From positions 62,001-126,000 of IMG/VR virus record IMGVR_UViG_3300027754_000039: 64,000 nucleotides of DNA; one strand, 5' to 3'. Shown piece by piece: positions 35,627-42,142 of this stretch; position 1 is the stretch's first letter, and every line of letters starts with the position of its first letter. The translations under genes were made by a program, and so were the position numbers. The notes below the pieces were generated by a model, which was given only the letters and a program-made list of their open reading frames with translations, did not search any database and was not told the origin of the DNA. The DNA comes from a virus.

Positions 35627-36805
35627 TTAAAGAAGCCACGTTAAATCTTCGTCTTCGCCTCTTTTACCGGTGTCCATAGACCATCCAGTTTCTTTTCTCA
35701 TTCCAGCAGTATTACTGTAAACGCCTCGTCCATTACCAAAATAATCTAAAGTTTTTCTATTTAGATCCATTCCTTGCTGTCGAAGCTTTAAGGCAGTGTC
35801 TCTTATCCATAATCCAATAGAAAACGCCATTACTAAATCGTCGTTATAACCATGCTGTGCTTCAGGTTTTGACCCATTCCACACAAAAACATACAACTCT
35901 TCTATTAATCGTCTAGAGTGAATTACAGGAACTCGCTCTCTCATGTAAGTATCCAATTTGGAAATTACTAAAGGGCGAGTGCGAGATGAAGTTGTAAACC
36001 CAGCTGTCATTGCAGAAGTGTCTCTTAAATCAACATATCTAGCTAATTGTTGAGATACATCTGACAATCCACTATCTTTAGAAGAATAGTATAAATTTTT
36101 ATAGCCTCTGTCAATTGCTACTTGAATTGAAGCCCAACCCACATTAGCATTTTCAATCACTAGCAAAGCGTCATTGTACTCTGTTGCAATATTCACTAAC
36201 ATATTTCCATATTCTTTAGTGGATATTTGTCCTTTATATTCAGCTACTTGCGTTACAGATTCTACATCAATAACATGAAATGCTGAGTAGTCAGCTCCGT
36301 CACCTCGAGCAACGTCAGCTACAACTACATAATCTCTTTGGTAATTTGCTGGTTCCCATATCCATAAATCTCCACTATTTCTAGTTTCAATAGGATCTTT
36401 AATATGAGTTGTTTCATACCATTTTAATACCTGACCTTCAATTACAGAATGACCTGAAGTGATAAAGTCGCAGTTATGTGATACAATTCCATCTACTATA
36501 AAAATATTTCCGCGATCGACTTCTATAATATCATATAACTCTATAGGCTGAGTTTCGATATTAATATCAATAACGGTCACGATATTATTATCAATTGAAT
36601 CTATAATACTACCTATTTGAAGCTTGTTAGCCTCTAATTCTAATCTATTACCAATAAATTTATGTGTTTCAGAACATCTTAATATAATATTTGATGATAA
36701 TGTAATTACATAAATTTTATCTTTTCGTAACTTACGTACGCCGGCAAAATCTTGATACCCATTAGGCGTCAATATTTCAAATCTTGTATTGCGTTTTATT
36801 TGCAT
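35627..36805 (-). CDS. 17: split terminase large subunit, C-part: C-intein + nuclease half (gp17-C)
   Basis: The product is 392 residues. Residues 1-111 are the C-half of a split intein: FEILTPNGYQDFAGVRKL, the block B-like ILRCSETHKFIG, and the end ELYDIIEVDRGN, then IFIVDGIVSHN followed by Cys112. The terminase part begins at Cys112 (CDFITSGHSVIEG). It has the RNase H-type nuclease: VVADVARGDGADYS (Asp164), LLVIENANVGW (Glu218) and a late HGYNDDLVMAF (Asp). It lies 14 nt downstream of the N-part gene. Joined by trans-splicing with the N-part, the enzyme would be 528 residues: the packaging ATPase-nuclease. Confidence 0.93.
   Translation of the reverse strand: MQIKRNTRFEILTPNGYQDFAGVRKLRKDKIYVITLSSNIILRCSETHKFIGNRLELEANKLQIGSIIDSIDNNIVTVIDINIETQPIELYDIIEVDRGNIFIVDGIVSHNCDFITSGHSVIEGQVLKWYETTHIKDPIETRNSGDLWIWEPANYQRDYVVVADVARGDGADYSAFHVIDVESVTQVAEYKGQISTKEYGNMLVNIATEYNDALLVIENANVGWASIQVAIDRGYKNLYYSSKDSGLSDVSQQLARYVDLRDTSAMTAGFTTSSRTRPLVISKLDTYMRERVPVIHSRRLIEELYVFVWNGSKPEAQHGYNDDLVMAFSIGLWIRDTALKLRQQGMDLNRKTLDYFGNGRGVYSNTAGMRKETGWSMDTGKRGEDEDLTWLL
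36473..36805 (-). other. C-intein (111 residues) of atypically split TerL intein
   Basis: It starts at the gene's own ATG and ends with SHN before Cys+1 (codon 36470-36472). The block B His (SETH), block F (LYDIIEVDRGN) and block G (His-Asn) are all present, so it looks active. There is no room for a homing endonuclease domain. Similarity in layout and wording to the AceL-TerL C-intein is clear to me from memory. Confidence 0.9.
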
Positions 36806-36819
36806 TTTATTGTTTAATT

Positions 36820-37668
36820 CTAATAGCTATCTAAATAATCTAAATTATATAAGTCTTCTAATGTTATTTTAAATTCTTCATTAGTTAGCTTATCTCGTAC
36901 CGTTACTTTTGATTCGCCCCATAAACAATCACATTCTTGAGCTGCTCCTTTAACTCCTAACAATTCATTTTGCTTATCTCTCCATATTTGATCTCTGTCA
37001 GGATGAACGTCCCAGCGAAGACGAATAGTATTAAACCTATTTCTACCTTCCTCAGCTCCTACCCATGTTTGATGAAAAAAGTTACCGGTGCCATTAGGAG
37101 TGGATAATATAATTGCTCCTCCTCCCGTTGCTAAAGTCTGTTGCGATGATATCCAAATTTCTTCTACATTGGAAATAAACGCAGCCTCATCTATTATTAA
37201 TAAAGACAATGCTTCTGAACGTCCAGAGTCTCCTGACGATGAAGTTGCTTTAATTTGAGAACCGTTATTAAGACGTAATGATAATTTATTATCTTCTGTT
37301 GCTGGCAATTTAAGCCATGAAGGTAAATTTTCATACATGACTTTTACCTTTAATACTAAATTTTTAGCTACTTCTTGTTTAGTAGCGATAACTAGAATAT
37401 TTTTATCCCCAAAAAACGTCATAAGCCAAAGAGCATAGCCGGCACTTAGAGTTGATATACCTAATTGCCTTGATTTTAGTATGACGTTATAATCGTGATC
37501 TCGTAGGTTTCTTAAGGTCTCCTCTTGAAATGTATATAAATGAAAAGGTATTTTTCCTTTTTGAGGATGTTGAATTTGGCAAAACTTTTTCATGAAGTGA
37601 ACAGGATCTGTTAAACATTTCTTGTACTCTTCTTTTATTATTTCTTTTAATGTCTTTGCTTGACTCAT
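36820..37668 (-). CDS. 17: split terminase large subunit, N-part: ATPase half + N-intein (gp17-N)
   Basis: The product is 282 residues. Residues 1-247 are the ATPase half of TerL: the adenine-side segment PFHLYTFQEETLRNLRDH, the Walker A-like SRQLGIST (66-73; Ile in place of the usual Lys), Walker B LLIIDEAAF (156-164) and the coupling motif ILSTPNGTGN (187-196). Cys248 starts a 35-residue N-intein. The terminase sequence otherwise stops in mid-fold just before the nuclease, which the next gene supplies. Both genes form one unit. The enzyme drives DNA into the prohead and cuts the concatemer. Confidence 0.93.
   Translation of the reverse strand: MSQAKTLKEIIKEEYKKCLTDPVHFMKKFCQIQHPQKGKIPFHLYTFQEETLRNLRDHDYNVILKSRQLGISTLSAGYALWLMTFFGDKNILVIATKQEVAKNLVLKVKVMYENLPSWLKLPATEDNKLSLRLNNGSQIKATSSSGDSGRSEALSLLIIDEAAFISNVEEIWISSQQTLATGGGAIILSTPNGTGNFFHQTWVGAEEGRNRFNTIRLRWDVHPDRDQIWRDKQNELLGVKGAAQECDCLWGESKVTVRDKLTNEEFKITLEDLYNLDYLDSY
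36823..36927 (-). other. N-intein (35 residues) of atypically split TerL intein
   Basis: It begins with Cys1 (codon 36925-36927) in ...QECD-CLWGES and continues KVTVRDK, then FKITLEDLYNL, which is the block A pattern. The fragment contains only block A. Block B lies in the partner gene, hence the atypical split position. Confidence 0.9.
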
Positions 37669-37680
37669 AACTTAATTAAT

Positions 37681-38097
37681 TTAGCGTGCTACAAACCCAA
37701 TAACAGTGGATGTAATTAGAATTCCTGTAACTATTTTAAATATTTTATTTCTTTTCTTTTCTTTCTTAACGTCTCTTTCCAATCCAGTAATTATATCCAC
37801 ATACTTAACTTCTTTTTGTCTATATAAATCAATTTGAGAAGAATAATTAGCTACTTTACGTACGTAAGTATTAACTAATCGTTCGTTTGTGAAATTTTTT
37901 AATTCTAACTCATGCACTAATATTTTAGTTTCAGTTAATTCAGCACGGGTCGAATCACCTCTTAATAAATCTTTTGCTACTTTCTTTACAATACTATCTG
38001 GAAAGCAGTGTATTTGAGTTTTATTTGTAACGGTTTGTGAAAAAATCGCCAAGCTCATCATGAGTAGCGGTGTCAATAGCTTTAATTTTATTTCCAT
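37681..38097 (-). CDS. membrane protein, possible spanin-like partner
   Basis: The product is 138 residues. The N-terminus KLKLLTPLLMMSLAIFSQTV is a signal peptide or first membrane segment without a lipobox Cys. The middle, CFPDSIVKKVAKDLLRGDST, then a coiled coil, leads to a C-terminal membrane segment (IFKIVTGILITSTVIGFVA). It overlaps the preceding small membrane gene by 77 nt in another frame, an arrangement that recalls Rz/Rz1 pairs. Lack of a lipobox speaks against a classical outer-membrane spanin. A role in lysis or envelope disruption is an inference. Confidence 0.6.
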   Translation of the reverse strand: MEIKLKLLTPLLMMSLAIFSQTVTNKTQIHCFPDSIVKKVAKDLLRGDSTRAELTETKILVHELELKNFTNERLVNTYVRKVANYSSQIDLYRQKEVKYVDIITGLERDVKKEKKRNKIFKIVTGILITSTVIGFVAR

Positions 38098-38365
38098 AAT
38101 AATTTTGGATTTGTGTTATTTTATGTTTTGTCGAATCTATTTGACGATCCATAATCATCAAATTATCTTTGTATTGAGTAATAAGACTGTCATACTTTAA
38201 TTGATCTTTTTTCAAAGCTTCAATCATTTTAGATAAGCTATCTATTTCGCTTTTTTGCTTTGCATACTTATCTACTTCAACTGAATTAGGTGAAGTCATG
38301 AATATAACTGCAACTAAAATTGCAATTATAATTAATAATGTTCCTGAAAGTTTATTTATTTGCAT
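38021..38365 (-). CDS. single-pass membrane coiled-coil protein (i-spanin-like)
   Basis: The product is 114 residues. It has a short cytoplasmic N-terminus, a membrane helix at about residues 8-24 (GTLLIIIAILVAVIFM), then a long periplasmic coiled coil (KQKSEIDSLSKMIEALKKDQ) and the end DELGDFFTNRYK. This N-in, C-out topology with a coiled coil is what inner-membrane spanins look like. Its 3' end overlaps the next gene. The endolysin is 13 kb away, so the link to lysis is not proven. Confidence 0.6.
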   Translation of the reverse strand: MQINKLSGTLLIIIAILVAVIFMTSPNSVEVDKYAKQKSEIDSLSKMIEALKKDQLKYDSLITQYKDNLMIMDRQIDSTKHKITQIQNYYGNKIKAIDTATHDELGDFFTNRYK

Positions 38366-38381
38366 ACCTGCCTTATATCTT

Positions 38382-38389
38382 ATAAATAT
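38382..38389 (-). promoter_or_regulatory. ATATTTAT element, 16 nt before the 38365 start
   Basis: The coding strand reads CTTATATTTATAAGATA, with short inverted flanks. It lies between the 82-residue gene (stop 38403) and the spanin-like gene. Confidence 0.5.
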
Positions 38390-38402
38390 AAGACTAGTAA
38401 TA

Positions 38403-38651
38403 TTATACTATCGTAGCGGGGGCTGAAGGGGTTACTGTCGATCCAATTACTGGCACCGTGCCACCGCCAGCTCCGGAAATTACTTGTCCCGGAGGAACGA
38501 TAATCGTAGCCGTTCTAATATATAAGTCAATAGCTGTCGCTAAATCTTTTGCTAGCTCTCTTTGAGCAGTTTCAGTGTCTTTAGCAGTTGCTTGTAACTT
38601 TTTAAAAGCAGCGTATATTTGTTGTTCGAGTAAAGGTTTAATTAATGGCAT
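38403..38651 (-). CDS. small conserved virion-region protein
   Basis: The product is 82 residues. The helical N-terminal half contains ELAKDLATAIDLYIRTATII and then VPPGQVISGAGGG, ending in a Gly/Ser/Pro-rich, hydrophobic tail. The 'AIDxYI..A.v..PPGQ' phrase recurs in small structural-operon proteins of many tailed phages. No function is assigned; it could be a head or neck accessory protein. It follows the preceding gene with 1 nt. Confidence 0.6.
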   Translation of the reverse strand: MPLIKPLLEQQIYAAFKKLQATAKDTETAQRELAKDLATAIDLYIRTATIIVPPGQVISGAGGGTVPVIGSTVTPSAPATIV

Positions 38652-38652
38652 A

Positions 38653-38874
38653 TTATATTGCAGCTTTAACTTTATCTAATAAGCCAGCTTTGATAAGCAT
38701 TTTAACAGCTAGCTTTTTTTCTTGAGTTGATTTAATTTCACGAAATGTATTTAATAAATGAGTAATAGTTTGTGCTGTTACAAACTCTAAATCACGTCCT
38801 TCAAATTCATCTACTAACTTTTTAAAATTGTCAAAGTCAATGGATTCATTAAGTATATCACGCAATTTAATCAT
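38653..38874 (-). CDS. small helical protein with head-targeting N-terminus
   Basis: The product is 73 residues. It starts MIKLRDILNESIDF, with LNE as a candidate gp21 cut, so the mature part would be about 63 residues and helical. The start is coupled to the preceding gene's stop (end at 38875). It is part of a run of genes (38653-41172) in which each product begins with the same kind of peptide. It is probably an internal head protein. Function unknown. Confidence 0.65.
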   Translation of the reverse strand: MIKLRDILNESIDFDNFKKLVDEFEGRDLEFVTAQTITHLLNTFREIKSTQEKKLAVKMLIKAGLLDKVKAAI

Positions 38875-39399
38875 TTATTTTTTATCTTTAACAGGACCGC
38901 CTACTATCCAAGCATTGCAAGTACGAGACCCAGCACATTTGAATTTGTGCATTGTGCAGTATCCTAATTTTCCAGCTTCAATAGTATCCCAAGCGTCCTT
39001 TTCAGCTCCTTCTGTATCGTCTGTTTCTGGTTCTGCAGTTGGTACTACTGGCTCTTCTGCTTCAGCTACAGGAGCTTCTTGAGTTGGTTCTGCTTTTGGA
39101 CCTGGTTCGGTAGAAACTAGTCCTCCTTCAATACAACCTAAAATTCTTGATGTGATATTAAATGCGGCGCAATTATTACAACGAGATGATTTAGCTTCAT
39201 CTATAGTAGCCATTTTCCATTGCGCAGCTTTTGCTTTCCAAAATTTAATATTTGGATTGTTAGGATTTAAAGGACCATATCCGTATTTATCAATAGCAAT
39301 TTGACGATGAGCCAAATTAACTTCGATATTTTGAGTAGCTACAGGACATTTAGGAGTTTCTCCTTCTGCTTCCTTTAATAAATCAACTAACTTAATCAT
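38875..39399 (-). CDS. cysteine-rich head-targeted protein, metal- or Fe-S-binding candidate
   Basis: The product is 174 residues. It has an N-terminus MIKLVDLLKEAEGE with an LKE cut site, then KYGYGPLNPNNPNIKFWKAK, RCNNCAAFNITSRILGCI, an acidic Pro/Ala/Glu linker (about residues 97-133) and the C-terminal KLGYCTMHKFKCAGSRTCNA. The Cys spacing (CxxC, then C, GYC, C, C) suggests a metal or iron-sulfur site, in loose resemblance to high-potential iron-sulfur proteins. Proteins with the same two Cys blocks occur in other marine T4-like phages (memory-based). It is a candidate internal or ejected protein. Confidence 0.65.
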   Translation of the reverse strand: MIKLVDLLKEAEGETPKCPVATQNIEVNLAHRQIAIDKYGYGPLNPNNPNIKFWKAKAAQWKMATIDEAKSSRCNNCAAFNITSRILGCIEGGLVSTEPGPKAEPTQEAPVAEAEEPVVPTAEPETDDTEGAEKDAWDTIEAGKLGYCTMHKFKCAGSRTCNAWIVGGPVKDKK

Positions 39400-40463
39400 T
39401 ATTTTTTAACTTTGATAATTGTATTGGTAAGCATGGTATCTAATCGTTTATTAACAGATTCTTTTGCATATGGAGGTCCTACATTAATATCTCCTTGACC
39501 TTTTCCTCCTAATTTACTTTTAATAGCACTTAATTCAGGTCCGCCAACTTTTGGATCGAATTGAGGCATATCTTTACGTGCTGGAGCATCTGGGTTATTA
39601 GGCAAATTGCTTAAATTTTCTCCTATTTTTTCTGCAATTGCAAGTCTTAATGCATAAATAGCTTCTGGAGTGCTAGGTTTTCCAGGTCCTACTTTATCCG
39701 TTACTCTATCTCCTAAATCTCCAAGCCATTTTAATACAATATTAATGTCTTTATTAGCTCCTGCAGTTAAATCTTCCATCATTTTGTCATTAAGTAGTGC
39801 CCCGGGCGCTCCTTTATCTGTTTGCTTATTAATATTAGACATAATCATTTTAGCTATATCTCCAGCTCCTTTACCCATGATGTTAGTTTTAAATCCTTCA
39901 GATTGAGATGGAATATCTTTACCAGGGCCTAAATCAGCAGCAATTGCAATTTGTGCCGCTGCTAGTTTTTCATTAGTGCCTTTGCCAGGCCAATTAACAT
40001 TAGTTCCTGAAATTTTAGCTTTGTCTCCTCCAATTGAAATAGCACCTGACCATCGATGATGTCCGTCAATAATTAAATCTCCGGAAGTTACAACTCCTTG
40101 AGCTGTTGGTCCCGAAGAGATAGCATCCGTAAGCGTTTTAGCTGATCCTAATGGATATGACACTGATTTCATTAAATCAATTTCGCTTTGTGTTGGTTTA
40201 TAACCCATTGCCTGTCCGCTAGCTGTTGACGTAGCGACAGTATCGTCTGTATTTGATCCGTCTGTTTGTGGATTTAGTAAAATATCTTTACGTACGATAT
40301 CAGATTTACCTTCAGGGGTATCTAAAAATGCTCTAGTAGCTGCAGGGCCTGTTTGAAATGCTTTGTTTAATTCAGCAGCTAATTCTTCTTTAGATTTAGC
40401 TTCTTTTAAAATACCCGCTAACTTTTGTAATCTAGCGGCTTCTGTAATTAATTCTTGTTTCAT
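39399..40463 (-). CDS. head-targeted protein with ParB/Srx-like DGHHRW motif
   Basis: The product is 354 residues. A helical N-terminus ends in AGILKE followed by A, a candidate gp21 site at residue 21. Further on, SGDLIIDGHHRWSGAISIGG (about residues 128-147) is the signature DGHHRW of the ParB/sulfiredoxin-like superfamily, which includes ParB N-domains, nucleases and small-molecule kinases. The rest is Gly/Pro/Lys-rich and helical. TAATG-type coupling to the next gene is present. Which activity it has cannot be told. If packed in the head it would reach the host with the DNA. Confidence 0.65.
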   Translation of the reverse strand: MKQELITEAARLQKLAGILKEAKSKEELAAELNKAFQTGPAATRAFLDTPEGKSDIVRKDILLNPQTDGSNTDDTVATSTASGQAMGYKPTQSEIDLMKSVSYPLGSAKTLTDAISSGPTAQGVVTSGDLIIDGHHRWSGAISIGGDKAKISGTNVNWPGKGTNEKLAAAQIAIAADLGPGKDIPSQSEGFKTNIMGKGAGDIAKMIMSNINKQTDKGAPGALLNDKMMEDLTAGANKDINIVLKWLGDLGDRVTDKVGPGKPSTPEAIYALRLAIAEKIGENLSNLPNNPDAPARKDMPQFDPKVGGPELSAIKSKLGGKGQGDINVGPPYAKESVNKRLDTMLTNTIIKVKK

Positions 40464-40484
40464 TTTAATTTATATTATAATATA

Positions 40485-40751
40485 TTACCACATTCTACAT
40501 GACCAATAATTTGCTTTCCATCTAGGTCCTGGATTTTCACAATGATGCCTAGCTCTATAAGATTTTCTACGAGCCGGAATAGATTTTTTAATTCTCATAT
40601 TCGGGTCTCCAAATCCTACTTTAACTACATTACCTTTGTCATTTGTTACGTATACAGCACGTTTTCTAGGGCCGCCTGGAGTGTAAAATGGCTTTCCTAA
40701 TTTAACTTTACGTCCGTGATATTCTGCTTCCTCTATTTTTGTTTTAGAATC
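40485..40751 (-). CDS. C-terminal 88 codons read by slippage at A10 (conserved basic domain)
   Basis: This frame directly follows the A10 tract at 40752-40761 and has no start codon of its own (an upstream stop, then no ATG before the middle of the domain). It encodes 88 residues: KIEEAEYHGRKVKLGKPFY, KRAVYVTNDKGNVVKVGFGD, PNMRIKKSIPARRKSYRARH and a terminal KANYWSCRMW. This is clearly real protein, a domain that I recall from head-region proteins of other T4-like phages. With one A dropped it fuses to the 142-residue gene upstream, giving about 228 residues. Confidence 0.7.
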   Translation of the reverse strand, partial: DSKTKIEEAEYHGRKVKLGKPFYTPGGPRKRAVYVTNDKGNVVKVGFGDPNMRIKKSIPARRKSYRARHHCENPGPRWKANYWSCRMW

Positions 40752-41172
40752 TTTTTTTTTTCGATTCTTTAAGCTTCTTTAAATCTCCTACTACTAAATC
40801 TGTTGAAGAAGTTTTTGGCATCTTTGCCTTTTTATCATAGTCTGCAGTATCAACACCTTTTTGCTGCTTCTTAGTTCCATTAGCCATCATATCTAACTCA
40901 GCTTCAGATTGTCTATAATCTTCAGTTTCATTGTCAAACCAACCTTCCATAGTCGCTGCTCTATTTAAAGCAGTTGCAACTACATCTTGATCTTGTTCCG
41001 CAAATTCATCAAAAGCTAATTCATAAAACGCGTCCCAATCATCATCTTCATAATAATTTTTTAATTTGGCTTTATTCTTACCAAAGAATTTAAACACAGC
41101 TTCTTCAGAATATTCTGGCTTTTCAATTTCTGTAGCTTCTTTTAATTTTAATAGATCTTTTAACTTAATCAT
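40744..41172 (-). CDS. head-targeted acidic protein, frame-0 product ending at A10 tract
   Basis: The product is 142 residues. The start MIKLKDLLKLKEATEIE has a candidate LKE cut. An acidic helical domain (NYYEDDDWDAFYELAFDEFA) follows, then a linker and a Lys-rich end at the A10 run (KESKKKRF, stop). The true full-length protein probably continues into the frame at 40485-40751. Coupled by overlap with the 118-residue gene (TAATG). The function is unknown; a head-associated role is inferred from its N-terminus and neighbours. Confidence 0.7.
   Translation of the reverse strand: MIKLKDLLKLKEATEIEKPEYSEEAVFKFFGKNKAKLKNYYEDDDWDAFYELAFDEFAEQDQDVVATALNRAATMEGWFDNETEDYRQSEAELDMMANGTKKQQKGVDTADYDKKAKMPKTSSTDLVVGDLKKLKESKKKRF
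40752..40761 (-). other. A10 slippage tract
   Basis: Ten consecutive A on the coding strand (TCG-A10-GATTC). Frame 0 stops 8 nt later at 40744. Loss of one A (or gain of two) opens the 88-codon extension. It is a candidate for transcriptional slippage or programmed frameshifting. Confidence 0.6.
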
Positions 41173-41528
41173 TATTTCTTTCTTTTAAGAGATTTGATAG
41201 ATTCCTTAACTATTTTGCGAACTCTCATTCTAACTACATGCTCTTGAAGTTTATGATCAAGTAAATCTTGAACATCTTCTTCAGGCTCTGAAGATAATAT
41301 GCTATGGAAATTAACATCTGCTTTGTCAGCAGCTGCTTCTACAGTTTTAAGTATTTTATGTTGCATGATCAAAGCTTTTTTCAACTTCTCACGCTTTACA
41401 GGATCGGACTCGTTAACAAATGCAGTTTTAAGTTTAAGCATTTTAGCTTCTTCAGCTTGCATTTCAAGCATTTTAGCTTGAAGGTCTTCAGTTGCTTTCT
41501 TTAGCTCCTTGGATATTTTTGGATTCAT
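41172..41528 (-). CDS. coiled-coil protein of head operon
   Basis: The product is 118 residues, wholly helical and charged (KELKKATEDLQAKMLEMQAE, KLKKALIMQHKILKTVEAAA). The C-terminus is basic (VRMRVRKIVKESIKSLKRKK). It overlaps the preceding zinc-ribbon gene by 41 nt and the next gene by TAATG. No family is recognised. The lack of the targeting N-terminus sets it apart from its downstream neighbours. Scaffold or assembly partner roles are possible. Confidence 0.6.
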   Translation of the reverse strand: MNPKISKELKKATEDLQAKMLEMQAEEAKMLKLKTAFVNESDPVKREKLKKALIMQHKILKTVEAAADKADVNFHSILSSEPEEDVQDLLDHKLQEHVVRMRVRKIVKESIKSLKRKK

Positions 41529-42123
41529 ATAAATCTTGTGTTAGTTTATTTATAAAATTTTCTTTAAATAAGTTAAATTCATTCTCTATTTTATCGGCTA
41601 GCTCTTCACCTGTCATACCGCCAGACCAATTTTCAATGGTGCCGTCTGCATTGGCAAATGTCAATGGATTACGAAACGCAGTAGCTAATTCTTTAGCTTC
41701 TTGCTCTGCATCCTTTAACCAATTCTCTGCATTAGCTAACATTCTTTGCTTTTCATACTCTTCATATTTTCCTTCAATACGAAGATTATGTTCAAGTTCT
41801 ACTTGACAATCGAAACAATGTTTTTCTAATGCCCAAAACTTTTTATCTAAACGCTTTGCCATTGCTTGGTTACATTTAGGGCACGCAGCAGGCATTTTTG
41901 TTTTTGCTAGCATTTCACGCAATTCATCAAGTTTACCTTTTTGAATTTTAAACCCATTTCTTTGTTCCCATTCAACTCCATGAATGTCTAACCAAGTTTC
42001 TCCAACTTCACGCTTTTGTTCCGTACCTTTACCTCCCGCAAATCCTATAGTTTGTTTGGTTTGCGTTTTATGAGTTCCGTCTAACATTTGTCGGACAGCT
42101 CTTATATTTTGTAATTTTGCCAT
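41488..42123 (-). CDS. zinc-ribbon protein of head operon
   Basis: The product is 211 residues. It has a basic N-terminus with FAGGKGTEQKREVGETWLDI, then a zinc ribbon formed by CPKCNQAM and HCFDCQVELEH (about residues 81-107). A long helix and NWSGGMTGEELADKIENEFN at the C-terminus follow. Four Cys in two CxxC pairs imply one structural Zn. Proteins with this order are encoded near head genes in other T4-like phages (memory-based). Nucleic-acid binding is possible, but function is unknown. Confidence 0.65.
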   Translation of the reverse strand: MAKLQNIRAVRQMLDGTHKTQTKQTIGFAGGKGTEQKREVGETWLDIHGVEWEQRNGFKIQKGKLDELREMLAKTKMPAACPKCNQAMAKRLDKKFWALEKHCFDCQVELEHNLRIEGKYEEYEKQRMLANAENWLKDAEQEAKELATAFRNPLTFANADGTIENWSGGMTGEELADKIENEFNLFKENFINKLTQDLYESKNIQGAKESN

Positions 42124-42142
42124 AACTTTTATATATAATTAT

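Noticed and set aside
35627-37668. Terminase halves as a simple frameshift or stop mutation
   Set aside because: Both ends carry intein blocks (Cys1 with block A; blocks B, F, G with His-Asn/Cys+1) and the second gene has its own ATG, so a split intein explains all of it.
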